This document shows, one piece after another, positions 11,901 to 22,599 of a DNA stretch of 64,000 nucleotides (its first letter is position 1; the number at the start of each line of letters is the position of its first letter). The DNA is taken from contig JAFMOC010000031.1 in assembly GCA_019802505.1 (NCBI GenBank), forward strand, positions 4,222,501 to 4,286,500, in the 5' to 3' direction. The notes under the pieces are model-generated. The model searched no databases. It was not told the DNA's origin and was given only the letters and a program-made list of their open reading frames with translations. This stretch comes from Corydoras sp. C115 (taxonomy: Eukaryota > Chordata > Actinopteri > Siluriformes > Callichthyidae). Made by a program: the position numbers and the translations under genes.

Positions 11901-13849
11901 TCTACACCAAAAGGGAAGATGCTGAGTCAGAGTCTGATGCTAAAGAAGGTGTGCCCCTGGTGCTAAATTGATATGTATGCAAAAGCATGGTAAATATGTT
12001 AAGGTTTAATCAGATTTCATGTCTAATAGGATTGCTATTCCTCAAAGGACTTCTGCTCTCTCCCATCCTCTAAGCACTTCTAACCCTCTAACATCCTCCC
12101 TTTTTATGTTTTTCAGGACCTTGGCTACTTTGAACACCAGTTTAATGTCAGGCCAAAACCTTTCACACTTGGGGGCCAAAGCAGGTTATTGGATTATTAC
12201 TAGCCTACAATGTCCCTGAGTCTGCAAGCAGTTTCAGGGCATTCAGATAATTAGTGTAACTGTCAAACTCCAACATTGATATTTTAATTATTTTTTATAC
12301 TCATCTAACCATATTTTTCATTCTTTCCTGTCCTTTTTCCTACTCTACCATGTGCTTCCTCCCTTTCATTTGACCAACACCCTGTTTCCAACTGACCTTT
12401 GTACAACCACGTCTGTTCAACCCCAGAGATCAGACACCTCAGAGTCACACAGCACCAGTAACTAATCGCAGTCAGATTGCAGCCATGGCTCATTCTACTC
12501 AATATAATACCCCTGTTAACTTGTACTCAGATGCCAACCTGTCAGAAGCATTGCATCAGGCACAAATGTCTGCTGTAGATGAGCAGGTACCAGTCAGGTA
12601 ACCAAACCTTAGATTAATTAAATATACAGTAAATACAAATAAATGGGGCTTCTTTTTTATTATTAGACTGGAATTATTTACATAAGAATTTTGATCTGAT
12701 AAAAAACAGTAGATATTTATTCATGTTTGAAAAAAAAGGCAGACAGTGCTTTGCTCATGTTTTCTTATAATCTACAAGTAAATCAGTGTGACTTTATTCT
12801 ACTTTGTTCTCAGCGGAAAAGCTTTAACATCTATTGAGGATTCTCATGTGTACCGAATGCTGCAGGAAGATCACGACCCTCTGCACAAACCTCGACAGTC
12901 TGGCTCATTTAAGGCCCTTCAGGAATACATTGAGAGTGATGGTAATAAGAGTAAAGAAACAAAGCTTAACTCAAACCTATAGCTTCACTACATCACCTGA
13001 TGCATTTGGTGTCAGATCGTAAGTTTAATTCTTGCATATAAGTCTGGTGTTGAAGACTTTAGTTAATGCTAGTTTGGTTTAAGCCCCTCCTTTAACTGTC
13101 AGACTATTAATACAAACGTATTACGTATCCCCTGGATCATCATGGGGAATCCCTGGGTGTATCTGCCCAGTGTCCGAATTGTTCTCCTGGATTATCCGCC
13201 CCCACCCCCAAACCCTAACATAGAATTAAGCAGTAGATAATGAATGAAAAAGGTTATATAAAAGGTAAAAAAAAAATATCTATTTGTATTATAAAGATTT
13301 TTATAGTATAAAGTTACCAACAAAGACAAACAACCCATAACAAACACACAACAAGCAATTAGTGCATCACTAAATATAGAGATGGTCTCAATGGATTACA
13401 ATTTATTTTGACAGGTTCAAAGCCATTGGTAACTAAAAGTGTCAAAGCTCCAGTGACAAAACCCCAAGCAGCCTCAGGCACGCTACAAAAGCTGCCACTG
13501 TGTGACAAATGTGGCAATGGCATTGTGTGAGTAGCCCTGCAGCATGACATACTCCAATGTGGAATCACATAGTATTTTTGTAGCAAGGTGTATTTTATGT
13601 TGTTTTCATGAACCAGAACCACTTTGGAGTCTAACGCTTCTTTGTGACTTTTCCGACAGGGGAACTGTGGTAAAAGCTCGTGACAAGTTCCGCCACCCTG
13701 AGTGTTTCGTGTGCTCAGACTGTGGCCTCAACCTAAAGCAGAAGGGCTATTTCTTTGTGGAGGGACAGCTGTACTGTGAAGCTCATGCCAGAATTAGAAT
13801 GAGACCTCCCGAGGGCCATGACCTGGTCACCGTGTACCCCAATGCTTAA
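3991..13849 (+). CDS. pdlim3: PDZ and LIM domain protein 3 (actinin-associated LIM protein, ALP)
   Basis: ALP binds alpha-actinin-2 at the Z-disc of striated muscle. Nine coding exons: 3991-4083, 7934-8085, 8403-8487, 8987-9174, 12117-12184, 12427-12597, 12814-12941, 13415-13526, 13660-13849. The N-terminal PDZ domain (about residues 1-84) has the ligand loop PWGF after start MPQNIVLEGPAP, near-identical to mammalian PDLIM3. The C-terminal LIM domain shows CDKC, HPEC, CSDC and a final C-x2-H, and ends VTVYPNA. Exon 4 is an alternative to exons 5+6. The heart-type path (1-2-3-4-7-8-9) gives 315 residues, close to the 316-residue human cardiac form; the skeletal path (1-2-3-5-6-7-8-9) gives 332. 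All joins keep frame. Teleosts have two pdlim3 copies; I cannot say whether this is a or b. AATAAA signals lie at 14371 and 14483. Confidence 0.95.
4084..7933 (+). other. pdlim3 intron 1
   Basis: A 3.85-kb intron between a GTAAGT donor and a TTTTTAG acceptor. It contains a long TA microsatellite (5902-5976) and otherwise AT-rich sequence. I see no further exon or recognisable repeat. Confidence 0.8.
5902..5976. repeat. (TA)n microsatellite
   Basis: Roughly 37 uninterrupted TA units inside pdlim3 intron 1. Confidence 0.98.
8987..9174 (+). CDS. pdlim3: pdlim3 exon 4: heart-type cassette with ZM motif
   Basis: A 188-base exon entered in phase 0 and left in phase 2 (CAG|GAG start, GG|GTGAGT end). 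It encodes EFKPIGTAHNRRAQPF followed by a ZM (ZASP-like) motif around SYNSPIGLYSEGNIQDAL. In mammals the matching exon marks the cardiac isoform. Its phases equal those of exon 5, so either choice keeps frame into exon 7. Confidence 0.92.
9175..12116 (+). other. pdlim3 intron between the two alternative cassettes
   Basis: A 2.9-kb intron with one nearly full-length inverted SINE at 11171-11514. The rest shows no exon. In particular I do not find the extra serine/threonine-rich segment that lengthens the human skeletal isoform. Confidence 0.7.
11171..11514 (-). mobile_element. Nearly full-length tRNA-headed SINE
   Basis: Reverse-complement copy of the family seen at 22249: (TTCA)n tail first, then the TCGCGGTGGGGTTCCCC block, and finally the tRNA-like head ending GTGCCGC. 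The flanks ACGTTTAAT (11162-11170) and ACGTTTGAT (11517-11525) form a 9-bp target-site duplication with one mismatch. Confidence 0.88.
12117..12184 (+). CDS. pdlim3: pdlim3 exon 5: skeletal-type cassette
   Basis: A 68-base exon after TTTTTCAG, phase 0 in and phase 2 out. It encodes DLGYFEHQFNVRPKPFTL, which lines up with the human skeletal ALP segment containing YFEHKHNIRPKPF. It is normally joined to exon 6 and used instead of exon 4. Confidence 0.9.
12427..12597 (+). CDS. pdlim3: pdlim3 exon 6: skeletal-type ZM motif exon
   Basis: A 171-base exon, phase 2 in and out. It encodes a second ZM motif (TQYNTPVNLYSDANLSEALH), matching the human skeletal segment QFNTPMQLYSDDNI. The ZM motif contributes to the alpha-actinin interaction. 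The exon is shorter than the human equivalent. Confidence 0.9.
13125..13255 (+). repeat. 3' fragment of the tRNA-headed SINE
   Basis: Blocks ATCTGCCCAGTGTCCGAAT, TTCTCCTGGAT and the tail AGCAGTAGATAATGAATGAA match the 3' half of the copy at 22249. It lies in the intron between pdlim3 exons 7 and 8. Confidence 0.75.
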
Positions 13850-14500
13850 CTAAAACGACATTATGATCTTATGGCTGGTTATAATTTTATGATTTACCGA
13901 AACAAGTAGGTAGGTTTAAAGATTGTTGAGTGTTTAATATAAGCCTTATTTAATATGTTTGTTATTTGAAACTTTAAGGCCTGTTTCTAGACAACATATG
14001 GATTCTTTAACAATTTCACGTTTCATTGCCTTAAAGGAGTAGTGTGTAGGATTTAGTGACATCTAGTGGTAAGGTTGCATGTCGCTGTCAACAGAATACG
14101 ACTTCCCATGAGCAAAATGGTGGCAATTATTAGAGTTGCGTCAATAATGTGAAAAGTACACATGAAAGGCTTTTATATAGCCTATATATTACTTATTAAA
14201 TTATAAGTTATAAATGCAACAATTTGTGCTTCAAGTGATCCTATTGCAATGAATGCATTATTGTAAATCCAATTTCTGCAACCAGACTATTTTAAATTCT
14301 ACACATTTAAATTAAATACGTTAAGTGAATTTTTTCTTAATTGTGCCTTCCTTTCATGTTGCTTAAAGGTAATAAACATGTTTCTGTACTGAATCACATA
14401 TTAGTCCGGAATATTTTTTTAAGTCTAAACAGTTTGGCAAAACATTTGCTTCGTTTTGTACAGTTATGTAGTGCAGTTGTGGAATAAATAAAAATATAGA
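13850..14500 (+). other. pdlim3: pdlim3 3' UTR
   Basis: Non-coding sequence after the stop codon. Two AATAAA signals, 14371-14376 and 14483-14488, give likely ends near 14390 and 14505. Confidence 0.6.
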
Positions 14501-15436
14501 TTCTGTATTCCCTATTTTCATGGCTTTTACACATTGCTATTGTTCAATACTTGCTGTAACTCATCTCATTATTATCCTCCGCTTAATTGTTGTGGGAGGG
14601 TTCCCCATGCCCATCCAGGGGAGAATGTTTTGGGCAATGGGCAGGAACACCCAATACAGGGTGCCGATTTATTGCTGGGCACACACACACTATATAGGGG
14701 CAATATAGATAGGGGTAATTTATTGCTGCCAGTTTACCTTTAACCAATGTTTTTGGACTGTGGGACAGAATCTGGAGGATACACAGACACAGGGAGATCA
14801 TGGAAACTCCACACAGATTGGGATTTCAAATTTAAGTGCACCCTTGTTACAGAAATCTTACAGAAAAAAAAAAATCTAAATCAAAAAAGGATCCAGGTGT
14901 CAGAAGTATCTTCATTTGTGAAGATGTACGTTAATACTCTCTGAAACAGAATGTGTTTTAAATATTATCAATTATATGGTTAAATGCACACAAGGAATGA
15001 TATATATATTTTGAATTCGTTCATTTATTATAACTACTCCAGTGTTTAAGTAGACGAGCATTAAAATTGTCATTGTACGATATAGATTTTTGTAAGATTA
15101 CAGAAATTAATAACAGAATTACATTTAGAACAATATAATTATAGGATTAAAATAGCAGGATTTGATTAAGCTATTTTTTTAACTTAAAGTGAAATAACAT
15201 CAGCATCAGATTTCAAAGATGAAGGAAATATGGGAGTACAACCGCAGTGATCTGTGTTACTCTTTGCTTTAATGTGCTTCTTGTGATGCTTGTGACCATT
15301 CACTTTTGAGCAGCTCAAATCCACAAATATGTTTTGTAGTCATCTAATATGTCTGTAATCTGTCAGTAATTGGTATCATTAACAAAAGTCTCCTGATATT
15401 CCTCTTGAATTTCCACCAATTTCATATTAAATGCTT
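14501..15436. other. Convergent intergenic region between pdlim3 and cfap96
   Basis: The two genes converge here. A decayed SINE occupies 14560-14830. A - strand AATAAA (TTTATT at 15024-15029) is a candidate cfap96 poly(A) signal. Nothing else is recognisable. Confidence 0.5.
14560..14830 (-). repeat. Decayed SINE copy
   Basis: Shared blocks TTCCCCATGCCCATCCAGGG, TTGCTGGGCACACACACAC and TTTTTGGACTGTGGGA occur in the order expected of an inverted copy. Confidence 0.8.
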
Positions 15437-18400
15437 TTAATAAATCATTATAGATGGGACCTGGTTATAGTTTCTGGAGTTCACAAACCTGCAAGTGAAA
15501 AAGTGAATCATTATCTATATAATATAAACACTGCACATTTCATTGCATTTTTATAACTGCCCAACTGCCCTGAACATTTTAGTACTTTTGCATGCTCATT
15601 TTACCTTAGTAATTGGCAGATAATGAGCCAATTTGTATTATTAGCTGTAATGTGAGAAAGAAAAAACAATATAGGCCTATAAAACCTTAGACCAGGTTTT
15701 TAAAACACAGGTAGAAAACTGGTAAATGAATAAATCATGGATTATATATTAGCATAACAGATGTCTTACTTGTTAACATTGAGAGAGATTATACTCTTCA
15801 CAGGACTGCTCTTTGGACCTGTTGATGGCTGGAAGATTTTTCGCTCATTTGAAGTTGCAGCTTTGGACTTCTTTGTGAAATAGGGGTCGACAGAATGGGA
15901 TGGATAGGGATCAAATGTCCCTGCTTTCAAACCACCACTCTTATAAAAAAATAAACAAAACAAGTATTACCAAGTTACTGCAATTGAAAAAATAACTTGT
16001 TTATTAAAGTAATATTTAGATTTGAATTAATTAAAATGATACTTTTTTACTTGGAGAACTTGGTTTAAAAGGAACAGTAAACTGCGGCTTTTTTTCTTCA
16101 TTAAGTTTGGAATTTGGTAGAGGTTTATCAGTCTTGTATGGATTTGAATCGAAGAATTCCTTAGGATGAAGGTTTAGATGAAAAGGCCCATCTTTCATCA
16201 GTGATTTATGTGTAGCAATTTCCCCCTGCAAAAAAAAGACCCTTTAAATAATAATAATAATACTCATAATAATTTTTCACCTTGTTCAGCTATGATCTTT
16301 ATTATCACTACTAACAACTGTCTGTATACCTTCAGCAATTCTCTTGTCCGGTCATAGGGTTCAGAACTATACAGCTCCATTTTGGAAATTGTAACACCTG
16401 GAAAGCTTCAAAAACATTAGACAGTGTTGACTGATTGTAAGAAGAAAACAATAAAAACATGTGATGTGCAACATTAATATTAATCTCATCTCTCATCTCA
16501 TTTCTTCTCATTATCTTTTTCGTGCTGGGGCAATTTAGAAAATTGAGAAAAAAGAGCTGTCAATTTACCTTGGATCCATGTTTTTGGAGTGTGGGAGGAA
16601 ACCAGAGAACCCAGAGAAAACCCACATAACTGTAACTAATAATGATTGTAATAAAGACTTACATTAACATTATACAAGCTGGTAATTAAATAATGTTGTT
16701 CCATCACTCTTATGTAATATTAGTTAGTCAAGACTTTCCTAAAGTACAACTGTCAGACCTGCAGTGCACTTTCAGTGTGCAGTATGATACAATGCCAGCA
16801 CTGCGGATAAACAGGGCACTGTATTCCAAACTCTATGAGCTGTGTTTTACAAGCAGCATAAGCATTCACTCTGCAACACACCATTCAAACTGATTATTTT
16901 TGTATTGTGTGAGCATCTAAAGTACAGGCTTGTTTCAAATGCATTATTTAAAAATAAATAGGTTTTTCAAATGCCTTGTATAAGGTTGAAACAATAATAA
17001 CCATGATTAAGTTGCCATGATGATGGCATATTTTTCAGATGTACACATGGTAATTGCAATGACTGTGTTGCTACTCTGAAGCTTATTTTAAAAGTATGGA
17101 CTTTCAAGACCCTAAAAATCTGTTGTCATGTAAACACTTCCTGAATGTATATAGAAGAGAAAATTGTTGGAACAATATTAATTTTTCACTGACCCATATC
17201 CACTTCCTTTCTTTGGTGGGTTGGTGTATAGGTTCTTTCCTGGGGTTCTGTAAGTTGTCTTTGGGATTTGCAAAGGACTCATTGCTTGGATAGGACCCCC
17301 GAGTGTTCCATAATAGCTGCCAATCCCTGAGCTACAAAACATAAGACATGACATAAGAAAAAGGCACAGATAAAAAATATATAATGTTTAACGTCTATGG
17401 AAAGTAAAACCTACAAATGTCACAAAACTTGGAATTACAATGTCTTTAAGATCTATTAAGTTTGAAACTGTTCATAATATATAATTTTAAGGTAATAAAG
17501 CTATGGGCAGCATGATGGAAACTATAACTGCTTTGTGTGTACTCAGTGGAAATGATCATGACATCACACTTTTCTCTGTGGCCGAAATGTACAGAGTACA
17601 GAGAGAACTACTTAGGGTCTAAAAGTGCTTCCTAATGTGTCAGTAAAGACGTTCAAGTGAAATTTATTTTTGTAAAATATTATTGCAAAACGTGGTGTTT
17701 TCCAACAAATATGATGTGTAATATCTCTTAGGGGATTCTGAGTAATGGTACTTGTGAGCTATAAAGCCTTTCACTGTCATATCTATTTTGCCCTGAAGCA
17801 GTGACTCATGTTAAATTGTAAGAAAGAGAAAAAATATAAAGTGTATCTTACGGTTTCTTTTCCCCACTGCTGGGCACAAAGGCCTTTGCCAGGTTCTTTT
17901 TTGCCTGCTGAATTCTGTACTGCCTTTGGATTCTGATGAGGTCTGTCAGTGCCTCTTTTTCAAAAATTCTCTTGAACTGAGAGTCAAAATAGCCAGCCTG
18001 GAGTGCAGACTTTTTCTTTAGCGCTCCCACCAGCATTTGCTTATTCTTATGTGCAGATTCATTAAATGGACCTTTGAGTAACACATGCAAGATGAAAAAT
18101 ATTAAACTGTTCGAGGTTCAGGCTTTTTAATTTGACTCCTCTTTTGAAATAAAGACAAAATACTACTAAGAATCCATGGAATAGACAGCTAAATAAATAA
18201 AATGCATGTAATATATACAAATAATTTAAATAAATAAGTAAATAATTAATAAACCATTTAGAGTATAAATGTAGTACATACTGATAATGGCTCATGTGCG
18301 GAATGCATAACATATTTATAGTAAGGTTTAAGAACATATTATGACCTACGGTAATTGAAGGGTTGGTATTTGTCCCCTATTGAGATGTAGCTCATCTCCT

Positions 18401-18443
18401 TGAAGAGACCGACTCGCTCCATGTCAGACTTTCCCTCTGGCAT
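15437..18443 (-). CDS. cfap96: Cilia and flagella associated protein 96
   Basis: Orthologue of human C4orf47/CFAP96, a cilium/flagellum-associated protein. Seven coding exons on the - strand: 18350-18443, 17852-18071, 17194-17331, 16330-16405, 16043-16225, 15770-15939, 15437-15488. They join in frame to 310 residues (human 309). Conserved landmarks in order: MERVGLFKEMSYISIGDKY at the start, AGYFDSQFKRIFE, AKKNLAKAFVPSSGEKKP, FHLNLHPKEFFDSNPY, KAGTFDPYPSHSVDPY, and a final NSRNYNQVPS segment. The fourth-exon acceptor was chosen at TTGAAG|CTTTCC because the nearer CCAG|GTG breaks the frame. A non-coding first exon with donor at 19348 probably precedes the ATG exon. No transmembrane segment or signal peptide is seen. 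Confidence 0.93.
16490..16635 (-). repeat. SINE fragment
   Basis: Central blocks GGGGCAATTTAGA and CATGTTTTTGGAGTGTGGGA plus AACCAGAGAACCCAGAG match the family in inverted order. It lies in cfap96 intron 3. Confidence 0.7.
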
Positions 18444-18640
18444 CCTGCAAAAAAGAAGCTAGTTTAGAGTATGACTTGTTTTTGGACAAAATTTTCACTT
18501 ATATTTAAATGTGTCATTTAAATTGTATCTATGCACCATACTGCTCTAATGATAGATTTTGTGCCTAAAAAGTCTTCCCTGCTTTTTAAAAGTTGTAAAA
18601 TATATATACTATTTTCACATCTGGTGTGAGTATATTTAAA

Positions 18641-19140
18641 TACAGTACTAATCACAAATTTGGACACAACTACTTTTTGCTCCAATTATTCTCAGTTATC
18701 AGTTCCAATGACCATAAAGATGGACTTTATAGTTCTACAATTCCAGACAGTAGTTCATCTGAATACATGCCCTTTAATTTGTTCTCCAATGGTCGGGACC
18801 CTAATAGTACCACCACAGAGAATGGGTGCATTATTCCTATCCCAGCTGTGTCACTGAGGTGTTTCAATAAAACTACAGCAGCACTGCTGCACTAAAACCC
18901 CCTCACCACATCAATGTCAATGCAGAACTGACAATAAACAATCCACCACCCAAATGATACCTGCTCTGTGATGCTCCTGACAAATTGAGAACAGAGAACC
19001 AACAGGGGACTAGCACAGCATAGAGAACAAATGGACTACAGTCTGTAATTGTAAAACTATAAAATGTGCTTTATAGTAAGTGGATGAAATAGACAATGGA
19101 GCAAGAAGGTGGTGTGTCCAAACATTTCACTGGTACTGTA
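18641..19140. mobile_element. Non-autonomous DNA transposon (MITE) with terminal inverted repeats
   Basis: The left end TACAGTACTAATCACAAATT and the reverse complement of the right end, TACAGTACCAGTGAAATGTT, align over about 29 bases; both continue TTGGACACA. Each end is flanked by TA, consistent with a TA target-site duplication as in Tc1/mariner elements. No transposase frame is present. It lies upstream of the cfap96 ATG exon, inside its first intron. Confidence 0.8.
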
Positions 19141-19347
19141 GAATTGTTAATAAACGAGTATTTTCTTCAAACAAAAGATCTGATTCATTATATGTATGTT
19201 GGAAATAAATCTTAAATGCTCTAGTGTGGGTAATAAAGGTAATTTTTGCTTGATTAACTACATAATTACTGCTTTATATGCGTTAATAAAGAGTTGAATA
19301 GAATTCAGTCCCGTTCCGAGTTAGAAACTAATTTATGAAGTGCTTAC

Positions 19348-19560
19348 CTTTTATTTTCGCGAACTTTTCTCGGTAAGAGTTGGTTTGTAGGGAAGATAAA
19401 GTTGGTGTTTCTGGAGGTTTTTGTGTACGACTGTCGCCTTGGCAGCCAGTGGAACCATCGTCCTGTCAGCTGCGTGACGAGCTGCTGTACATTACTGACC
19501 TTCAGTATCACTAACGCGTTCCACTTCATTTACTGTACGTTTATACCCACAGTTCCTCTC
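19348..19560 (-). promoter_or_regulatory. Putative cfap96 promoter and non-coding first exon with X-box-like site
   Basis: A - strand GTAAGC donor at 19342-19347 suggests an upstream untranslated exon. GTCGCCTTGGCAGC at 19433-19446 matches the RFX X-box consensus GTNRCC-N(0-3)-RGYAAC with one mismatch in the right half. RFX factors drive ciliary genes, which fits cfap96. The transcription start cannot be fixed from sequence. Confidence 0.4.
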
Positions 19561-20097
19561 TATATACTAGACTACTACATTTTCAAGGGGTTTATTTACT
19601 ATACTAAATACCAGGACGCGTTTCAAGTCAGACGCTCATCGTCCATTTATTTATTCCCTTCACAATTTTAAATGTTTAATTCCCACTTCACTTGCACGAT
19701 GATGACAGCAGCTCTGTTTCTTACTGTTCCTTGCTTGTTTTATCTCACCACATTATCTTCGGTTTAATCCTCTACCATGTTCGCAGCCCATCAAATTCAG
19801 TTTGCTAGTATGACTGTAATAAAGATTACAATAATGCAAAGCATCGAAAACACATTATTCACAAACATCATGATCTTAATGATAAAAACCTTTGTTTTCA
19901 AACTTCCCACTGATCTTATATGGGCTGGAAAGGGACAAACAAAATGCCTAAAGCAATACAATGCCTATATTAATGCCTATAATTTGTCTAATATTAAGGG
20001 TTTTGATATTTATAGTGCTTTCACACTCAATTTCTTGCTTCAACAAACTAATTTATTAAATTTAGGCAAACATATACAGCAGAAAAAAACAAAGCAC

Positions 20098-20098
20098 T

Positions 20099-20171
<73 letters not shown>
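20098..20171. repeat. (TA)n-(CA)n-(TA)n compound microsatellite
   Basis: TA units, about 17 CA units, then TA units again. It stops 3 bases before the stop codon of the 108-residue gene. Confidence 0.97.
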
Positions 20172-20174
20172 CCA

Positions 20175-21926
20175 CTAGTTCTTGCTCCTTAAATCAGAAG
20201 AGAGTGCATTCAGATCTTCCATGGTGACAACAACTGCCTGTAATAAGACATAACAGGTCATTAAACTGAAACAAAAAGATCAAATTTTTTTAACCTTTAT
20301 GAAAATAGTTTGGAAATTTTACATTTTCATGATGAGGATCTACATAGTTGCAGATATGCTCCGGAAATGCAGAACGAATCAGCTGCTTGAGTTCAGTTGG
20401 ATAAATGTAGGTGGGTTTCTTTATCTTGCTGCAACCCAGCTGGTGATTTAGCTGAGAAGATCCACAGAAACAAACACTTTTTAAAAGGTTCCTGTTGTTA
20501 TTATTACAAAAAGAAAAGCAGTCACATAAATAATAATTAAAGTAACCAGCTATAAAGTTTTAATTAAATGTGTATGAACTGATGACCTGTCAAAGAGCTT
20601 TCCTCTGCCTATTGTCCTATGAGAGCTGGGATAAGCCCTGATCAGGATAAGCAGCTTATAAAATGAAATAATAAATAATTAATTGTGAGAACACAACATA
20701 ACATTAATTACATTGGTAGGGGGAACTTTGTATTATATATATATATATATACTAGGCGGAACGGTGGCTTAGTGGTTAGCACGTTCGCCTCTCAGCGCTA
20801 GGGGTTCCCGGTTCCCGGTTCGAATCCCCATCTGGGTGGAGTTTCCATGTTCTCCCCGTGTCTGCGTGGGTTTCCTCCGGGTTCTCCGGTTTCCTCCCAC
20901 AGTCCAAAAACATGGATCAAGTCAATTGAATTCTCAAAATTACCCCATATAGAGTGTGTCTGTGAGAGTGAGTGTGTGCCCAGTGATGGATTGGCGCCCT
21001 GTGCTGGGTCTATCTGCCCAGCGCCCGAGATGTTCTCCCCTGGATGGGCATGGGGAACCCCACCACGACCCTAATAGAGGATAAAGCAGGAGATAATGAA
21101 TGAATGAATATATATACACTGTATATTATGTGTGACTTATGGGTTAGCCTGGTTTGAATACCGATCTGCGTAGAGTTTACATGTTTTTGGTTTGCTTTTC
21201 TTTAAATACTCTAAAAAAATTTTTTTTATGACCACTAAATTATCCCAAATTTAGTACTGTTCTTGGTTAAAATTATAATAATTCCATTAATAGAACACAG
21301 AATTCATTAAATAGTAATCAATTATAAGGTAAAATATTTAAATACTTAAAATAACTGGAAGTCTATTGATCATCTCAGCCTTGTAGACATTTATAATTGA
21401 TCAATAACTACTCAGATTATATATTTTTCAGACTGTTTGCATAATGTAATTGGAATATAAATTAACTGATGTTGTTTTATGTTGAGTTAGTGGATTACAT
21501 AGTGTAATGTGTGGATACACATCTAGAGTTGAGTATGAGAAGGAGTTTACAGATCACCAAGATGGCAGTATTTGGTTCCCGACAACTTATGATAAATACA
21601 TTTATTTAGTAAAGAAAATATGGTTCTTACTAAGGTGCGGTAGACGAGTCGGTAAACTTTCCTGCGCCGGGCCTCGTCACTCTTCAGCCGGGATGCCGCC
21701 TGCAGGAACGGCGCCACCCAGAGTGGAACCCTGCACACTCAGAACCAACGTGTTAACAACGTAGTGCTTACACCATATACACAACTGTTCCTCAATATTA
21801 CTAAATAAGTCTAACATTTTACGAAAAGAGACGTTTCTTACGAAGTAAATACAAATTTTGAGGCCCTGACACACAGCCAAGTGGTTATTACCTGAAGGTT
21901 GAGCAAAGCTTAACGTAAGTCTCCAT
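20175..21926 (-). CDS. Unrecognised 108-residue protein, four exons
   Basis: Four exons on the - strand, 21892-21926, 21631-21730, 20323-20451 and 20175-20237, join in frame with GT-AG borders to 108 residues. Exon 1 starts METYVKLCSTF. Exon 2 is GC-rich and basic, with KSDEARRRKVYRLVYRTL, a helix resembling an LYR-type segment. Exon 3 holds PTYIYPTELKQLIRSAFPEH. The C-terminus, VTMEDLNALSSDLRSKN, is acidic then basic. No signal peptide or transmembrane segment is evident. Consistent splice sites, low repeat content and codon-like composition make a real gene likely. I do not recognise the family; the LYR resemblance is weak and no function is assigned. It sits between cfap96 and tstd1. Confidence 0.65.
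20578..20672 (+). repeat. 3' fragment of a SINE
   Basis: AGCTGGGATAAGCCCTGATC then GGATAAGCAGCTTATAAAAT resembles the 3' end of vertebrate tRNA-SINEs. It is in the intron before exon 3 of the 108-residue gene. Confidence 0.45.
20755..21110 (+). mobile_element. Nearly full-length tRNA-headed SINE
   Basis: Pol III box A TGGCTTAGTGG at 20765-20775 and box B GTTCGAATC at 20818-20826 both fit the consensus. A short duplication of TTCCCGG precedes box B. The body matches the copy at 22249 almost base for base and ends in (TGAA)n. It inserted into a TA microsatellite, so a target duplication cannot be read. Confidence 0.93.
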
Positions 21927-22248
21927 CTTTCTTCCCTTCTTCACTTCTACCGGCGGTTTAGGACACTCCCAAAATAAGATAACGTTTCCAGCAGGGGGTC
22001 GTGCCCTTAACAGTGCATAGTGAGTACTTATACAAATTTGGAACTTCAAGTGAAATTCAGAGCAAAAATAATTGGTTAGAAAATGTGTGTATGTATATAT
22101 GTAACAGATTTATAACAATGTTACATTTTTGCATTTTTTCTATTTCACCTTTTACCTGCGACCCATTGCACCTCCCTCATGTTTCACATGGAATGCCACC
22201 CTCACCACCCTCCACCCACTGATTTTATATTCAACATATCTTTCACAC

Positions 22249-22599
22249 GGCGGCACGGTGGCTTAGTGGTTAGCACGTTCGCATCTCAGCGCTAGGGATT
22301 CCCGGTTCGTATCCCCATCTGGGTGGAGTTTCCATGTTCTCCCCGTGTCTGCGTGGGTTTCCTCCGGGTTCTCCGGTTTCCTCCCACAGTCCAAAAACAT
22401 GGATCAAGTCAATTGAATTCTCAAAAATTGCCCCATATAGAGTGTGTCTGTGTGAGTGAGTGTGTGCCCAGCGATGGATTGGCGCCCTGTCCTGGGTCTA
22501 TCTGCCCAGCGCCCGAGACGTTCTCCCCTGGATGGGCATGGGGAACCCCACCGCGACCCTAATAGAGGATAAAGCGGGAGATAATGAATGAATGAATGA
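22249..22599 (+). mobile_element. Young full-length SINE with perfect target-site duplication
   Basis: tRNA-like head with box A at 22259-22269 and a box B-like GTTCGTATC at 22305-22313 (one mismatch), a body of about 250 bases, and a (TGAA)n tail. It is flanked by an identical 13-bp direct repeat, ATATCTTTCACAC, at 22236-22248 and 22600-22612. This is the clearest recent insertion in the window and defines the ends of the family. Confidence 0.96.

Noticed and set aside
12788..13022. Two overlapping + strand open frames around pdlim3 exon 7
   Set aside because: They include real exon 12814-12941 but read through its donor into the intron, and one is out of frame.
19777..20178. 133-codon + strand open frame
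   Set aside because: Its C-terminus is a translated TA/CA microsatellite and it overlaps the 108-residue gene's last exon on the other strand.
20847..21074. Open frame with near-twin at 22323-22562
   Set aside because: Both are translations of the SINE body. SINEs are pol III-derived and non-coding; the similarity reflects the repeat, not a gene family.
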